Below are positions 62,273 through 64,000 of a DNA stretch of 64,000 nucleotides, piece by piece. The notes under the pieces were generated by a model. That model ran no database searches. It was not told where the DNA came from and saw only the letters and a program-made list of their open reading frames with translations. Source of the stretch: Nitrosopumilus ureiphilus (GTDB lineage Archaea; Thermoproteota; Nitrososphaeria; Nitrososphaerales; Nitrosopumilaceae); contig NZ_CP026995.1 in assembly GCF_013407185.1 (NCBI RefSeq), positions 1,633,913 through 1,697,912 of the forward strand. Reading direction: 5' to 3'. Made by a program: the position numbers and the translations under genes. Each line of letters starts with the position of its first letter. Positions within the stretch are counted from its first letter, which is position 1.

Positions 62273-63547
62273 TTAAGGCCAAATACCTTTTTGGTTAAAT
62301 GCCTCTACAACTCTTTCAACTGCCAAAGCCATAGTAGCCTTTCTCATGTCAACTTTATGTTTCTTTGACATTTCATAAGCATCTTTGAATCCTTTAGTGA
62401 TATTTTGTTCCATCTTATTTGCAACCTCATCAAATGTCCAATAGTAGCCCATGTTATTTTGAACCCATTCAAGGTATGAAATACACACACCACCAGAGTT
62501 TGCCAAAATATCGGGAATAACTAAAATTTTCTTTTGATAGATAATTGGATCTGCTTCAGGCAATGTTGGACCATTTGCAGCTTCTGCAACAATTTTACAT
62601 TTGAGATTCTTTGCAATCTTTGCATTGATTTGATTTTCAAGTGCACCTGGAACTAGAATATCACATTTTGTAGTAAGTAATTCTTCAGTTGTGATTTTTT
62701 TGCTTCCAGGAAACCCAACAACAGAACCATGTTTTTGTTTATACTCTATGATTTTACTAACCTTGGCACTTCCTGGAATGGATATAGAACCTTTAGAGTC
62801 ACTAACACCAATTATTTTTGCACCCATTTTTTCAAGATATTCACCTGCAAATGTTGATGCATTTCCAAATCCTTGTAAAACAACTTTAGCACCTTTTAGA
62901 TTTAGTTTAATTGCTTTTGCAGCTTCCCTTACACAATATGCTGCACCTAAACCAGTGGCAACATTCCTTGCAAGAGAACCCCCCATAGAGAGAGGTTTTC
63001 CAGTAATGACTCCTGGAGAAGATATGTTACCAGTTAGTTTACTATAAGTGTCCATGATTTGTGTCATTTCTTTTCCAGTTGTGTAAACATCAGGAGCTGG
63101 AATATCTTTTCCAGGTCCAATTACTTCAAATATTTTGAATGCAAATCCTCTTGTTAGTCGTTCTAGTTCGCCTTCACTAATTTTTTCAGTTTTAGGATTA
63201 ACATAGATACCGCCTTTTCCTCCACCTAATGGAATATCAACAATGGCACATTTCCAAGTCATCCAAGATGAAAGTGCCATAACTTCACGTTCCATGTATT
63301 CAACTCCACCTTCTGGGTTAAAGTAACGGATACCTCCTTTGTATGGACCTCTGTCATTATTGTGCTGACTTCTAAAACCTGTGAAAATTCTAATTTTTCC
63401 ATTATCCATCTTTACTGGAATTTTTACTCTCAAAACTCTGTTTGGCATTGCAAGATATTCACGCAATCCTTGATCTTTAATTCCAAGAAGATCACACGCA
63501 TCATTGACTTGCTTGGTTGCATTTACAAAAGGATCATTTTTGACCAA
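62273..63547 (-). CDS. gdhA: Glutamate dehydrogenase
   Basis: 424 residues. The catalytic block is GPYKGGIRYFNPEGG, with a second Lys in CAIVDIPLGGGKGGI. The NAD(P) loop is VVLQGFGNASTFAGEYL. It links ammonium and 2-oxoglutarate with glutamate, the entry of nitrogen into metabolism. The start codon is TTG, with no ATG until residue 34. A TATA-like AATATAATAT sits about 27 bases before it, which supports leaderless translation from TTG. Confidence 0.93.
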   Translation of the reverse strand: MVKNDPFVNATKQVNDACDLLGIKDQGLREYLAMPNRVLRVKIPVKMDNGKIRIFTGFRSQHNNDRGPYKGGIRYFNPEGGVEYMEREVMALSSWMTWKCAIVDIPLGGGKGGIYVNPKTEKISEGELERLTRGFAFKIFEVIGPGKDIPAPDVYTTGKEMTQIMDTYSKLTGNISSPGVITGKPLSMGGSLARNVATGLGAAYCVREAAKAIKLNLKGAKVVLQGFGNASTFAGEYLEKMGAKIIGVSDSKGSISIPGSAKVSKIIEYKQKHGSVVGFPGSKKITTEELLTTKCDILVPGALENQINAKIAKNLKCKIVAEAANGPTLPEADPIIYQKKILVIPDILANSGGVCISYLEWVQNNMGYYWTFDEVANKMEQNITKGFKDAYEMSKKHKVDMRKATMALAVERVVEAFNQKGIWP

Positions 63548-63568
63548 GATGATTTTTACAATTTAATC

Positions 63569-63582
63569 ATATTATATTAAGT
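63569..63582 (-). promoter_or_regulatory. gdhA TATA box deciding a TTG start
   Basis: On the minus strand the sequence reads CTTAATATAATATG, centred about 27 bases before TTG 63547. In archaeal leaderless genes transcription begins near the start codon at this spacing. Hence the TTG, rather than a distant ATG, is the likely start of gdhA. The reading is positional only. Confidence 0.45.
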
Positions 63583-63616
63583 TTCATTCGAAATTTCAGA
63601 TCGCTAAATGATAAAA

Positions 63617-64000
63617 TTACATGTATACTTTTTTCTGATTCATTTTTCTATCTAGCTTGTCTATTGCTTCCTCTAAAGTATGAATATTTAGTTCAAGGAA
63701 GTTTGAGAGATGAAAAATTGCACCATATTTTTCACCAATTTTTGAAACCAAATTATTGTTCTCAAGTACTTTCATATGATGTTGAACTGCCTTGTAATCA
63801 AGATCAAGTGTTTGTGCTAATTGATGTGTATTGTATGGCTTATCAAGCAGATGTATGATTATTCGTAATCGAGTGAATCCCCCCCTGGTGCTTGTAAATA
63901 AGTAAAGCAGTAATTTTCGGGTCTGCTTATCAGGTTTTCTTTGTTGAGAAACTTGTCTTGATCTAATAATTTCTTTGAATTCTAGGAGTTGATTTGTCAT
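63617..64000 (-). CDS. ArsR-like winged-helix regulator (may run past the window edge)
   Basis: 127 residues. The HTH lies around TRLRIIIHLLDKPYNTHQLAQTLDLDYKAVQHHMKVLENNNLV, the ArsR/MarR-like pattern with a His pair in the recognition helix. The N-terminal 25 residues are basic. An ATG sits exactly at 64000, so the gene may be complete or may start further right. It is upstream of gdhA on the same strand with about 70 bases between. Its ligand is unknown. Confidence 0.7.
   Translation of the reverse strand: MTNQLLEFKEIIRSRQVSQQRKPDKQTRKLLLYLFTSTRGGFTRLRIIIHLLDKPYNTHQLAQTLDLDYKAVQHHMKVLENNNLVSKIGEKYGAIFHLSNFLELNIHTLEEAIDKLDRKMNQKKVYM

Overview
The window is AT-rich archaeal DNA that reads as an ammonia-oxidising thaumarchaeon (Nitrososphaerota), most likely of the Nitrosopumilus group. 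Archaeal markers are DnaG-type primase, L31e and L39e, DphB, CTP-dependent riboflavin kinase, LysW carriers, a TFIIB-like protein and type IV pilin signal sequences. Lineage markers are a copper NirK, the crotonase plus ADP-forming acyl-CoA synthetase pair of the 3-hydroxypropionate/4-hydroxybutyrate cycle, a degenerate FtsZ-like protein, CbtAB and short zinc-ribbon proteins. Many genes look leaderless, with a TATA-like element about 26-30 bases before the start codon. I saw no rRNA, tRNA or CRISPR array.

Layout. 0.1-7.3 kb: a SpoT-like HD protein; an ETF-beta/ETF-alpha/ETF-quinone oxidoreductase operon; a run of very small genes ending in a frameshifted conserved gene and an HExxH protein; and cbtBA behind a TATA box flanked by a perfect inverted repeat. 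7.3-17.4 kb: a type IV pilus locus with a VirB11/PilT-like ATPase, a TadC/FlaJ-like membrane protein, four pilin-like proteins and two large surface proteins, partly transcribed from a shared palindromic TATA element. 17.5-19.7 kb: a tightly overlapping operon of a TFIIB-like protein, a ParB-like protein and a winged-helix protein, with a palindrome over its start. 19.7-25.3 kb: an accessory stretch with long structured intergenic DNA, small regulators and secreted proteins, one carrying 15 identical copies of a 15-bp repeat.

25.4-42.6 kb: serA, nirK, a fumarase/aspartase, a tRNA methylthiotransferase, the FtsZ-like gene, a solitary TnpB element whose 3' end carries hairpins typical of its guide RNA, L39e and L31e (the latter with an 11-copy repeat tail), a Nudix hydrolase, an MTHFR-like protein beside a split B12-dependent methionine synthase, an MFS transporter and a taurine/nitrate-type ABC transporter.

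42.7-50.7 kb: a combined arginine/lysine cluster using LysW carrier chemistry, with two LysW-ligase pairs: argG-lysW1-argX-like-argC/lysY-argB/lysZ-argD/lysJ-lrp, then homocitrate synthase-lysW2-lysX-lysK. LysW2 ends in Gln, whereas LysW1 has the terminal Glu to which substrates are normally attached. 51.9-64 kb: diphthine synthase, FAD and FMN synthesis, DnaG, an A-type Fe-S protein, regulators, a broken multicopper oxidase beside a cupredoxin, two CO2-fixation enzymes, an amidotransferase, a Toprim protein, glutamate dehydrogenase and a regulator at the edge.
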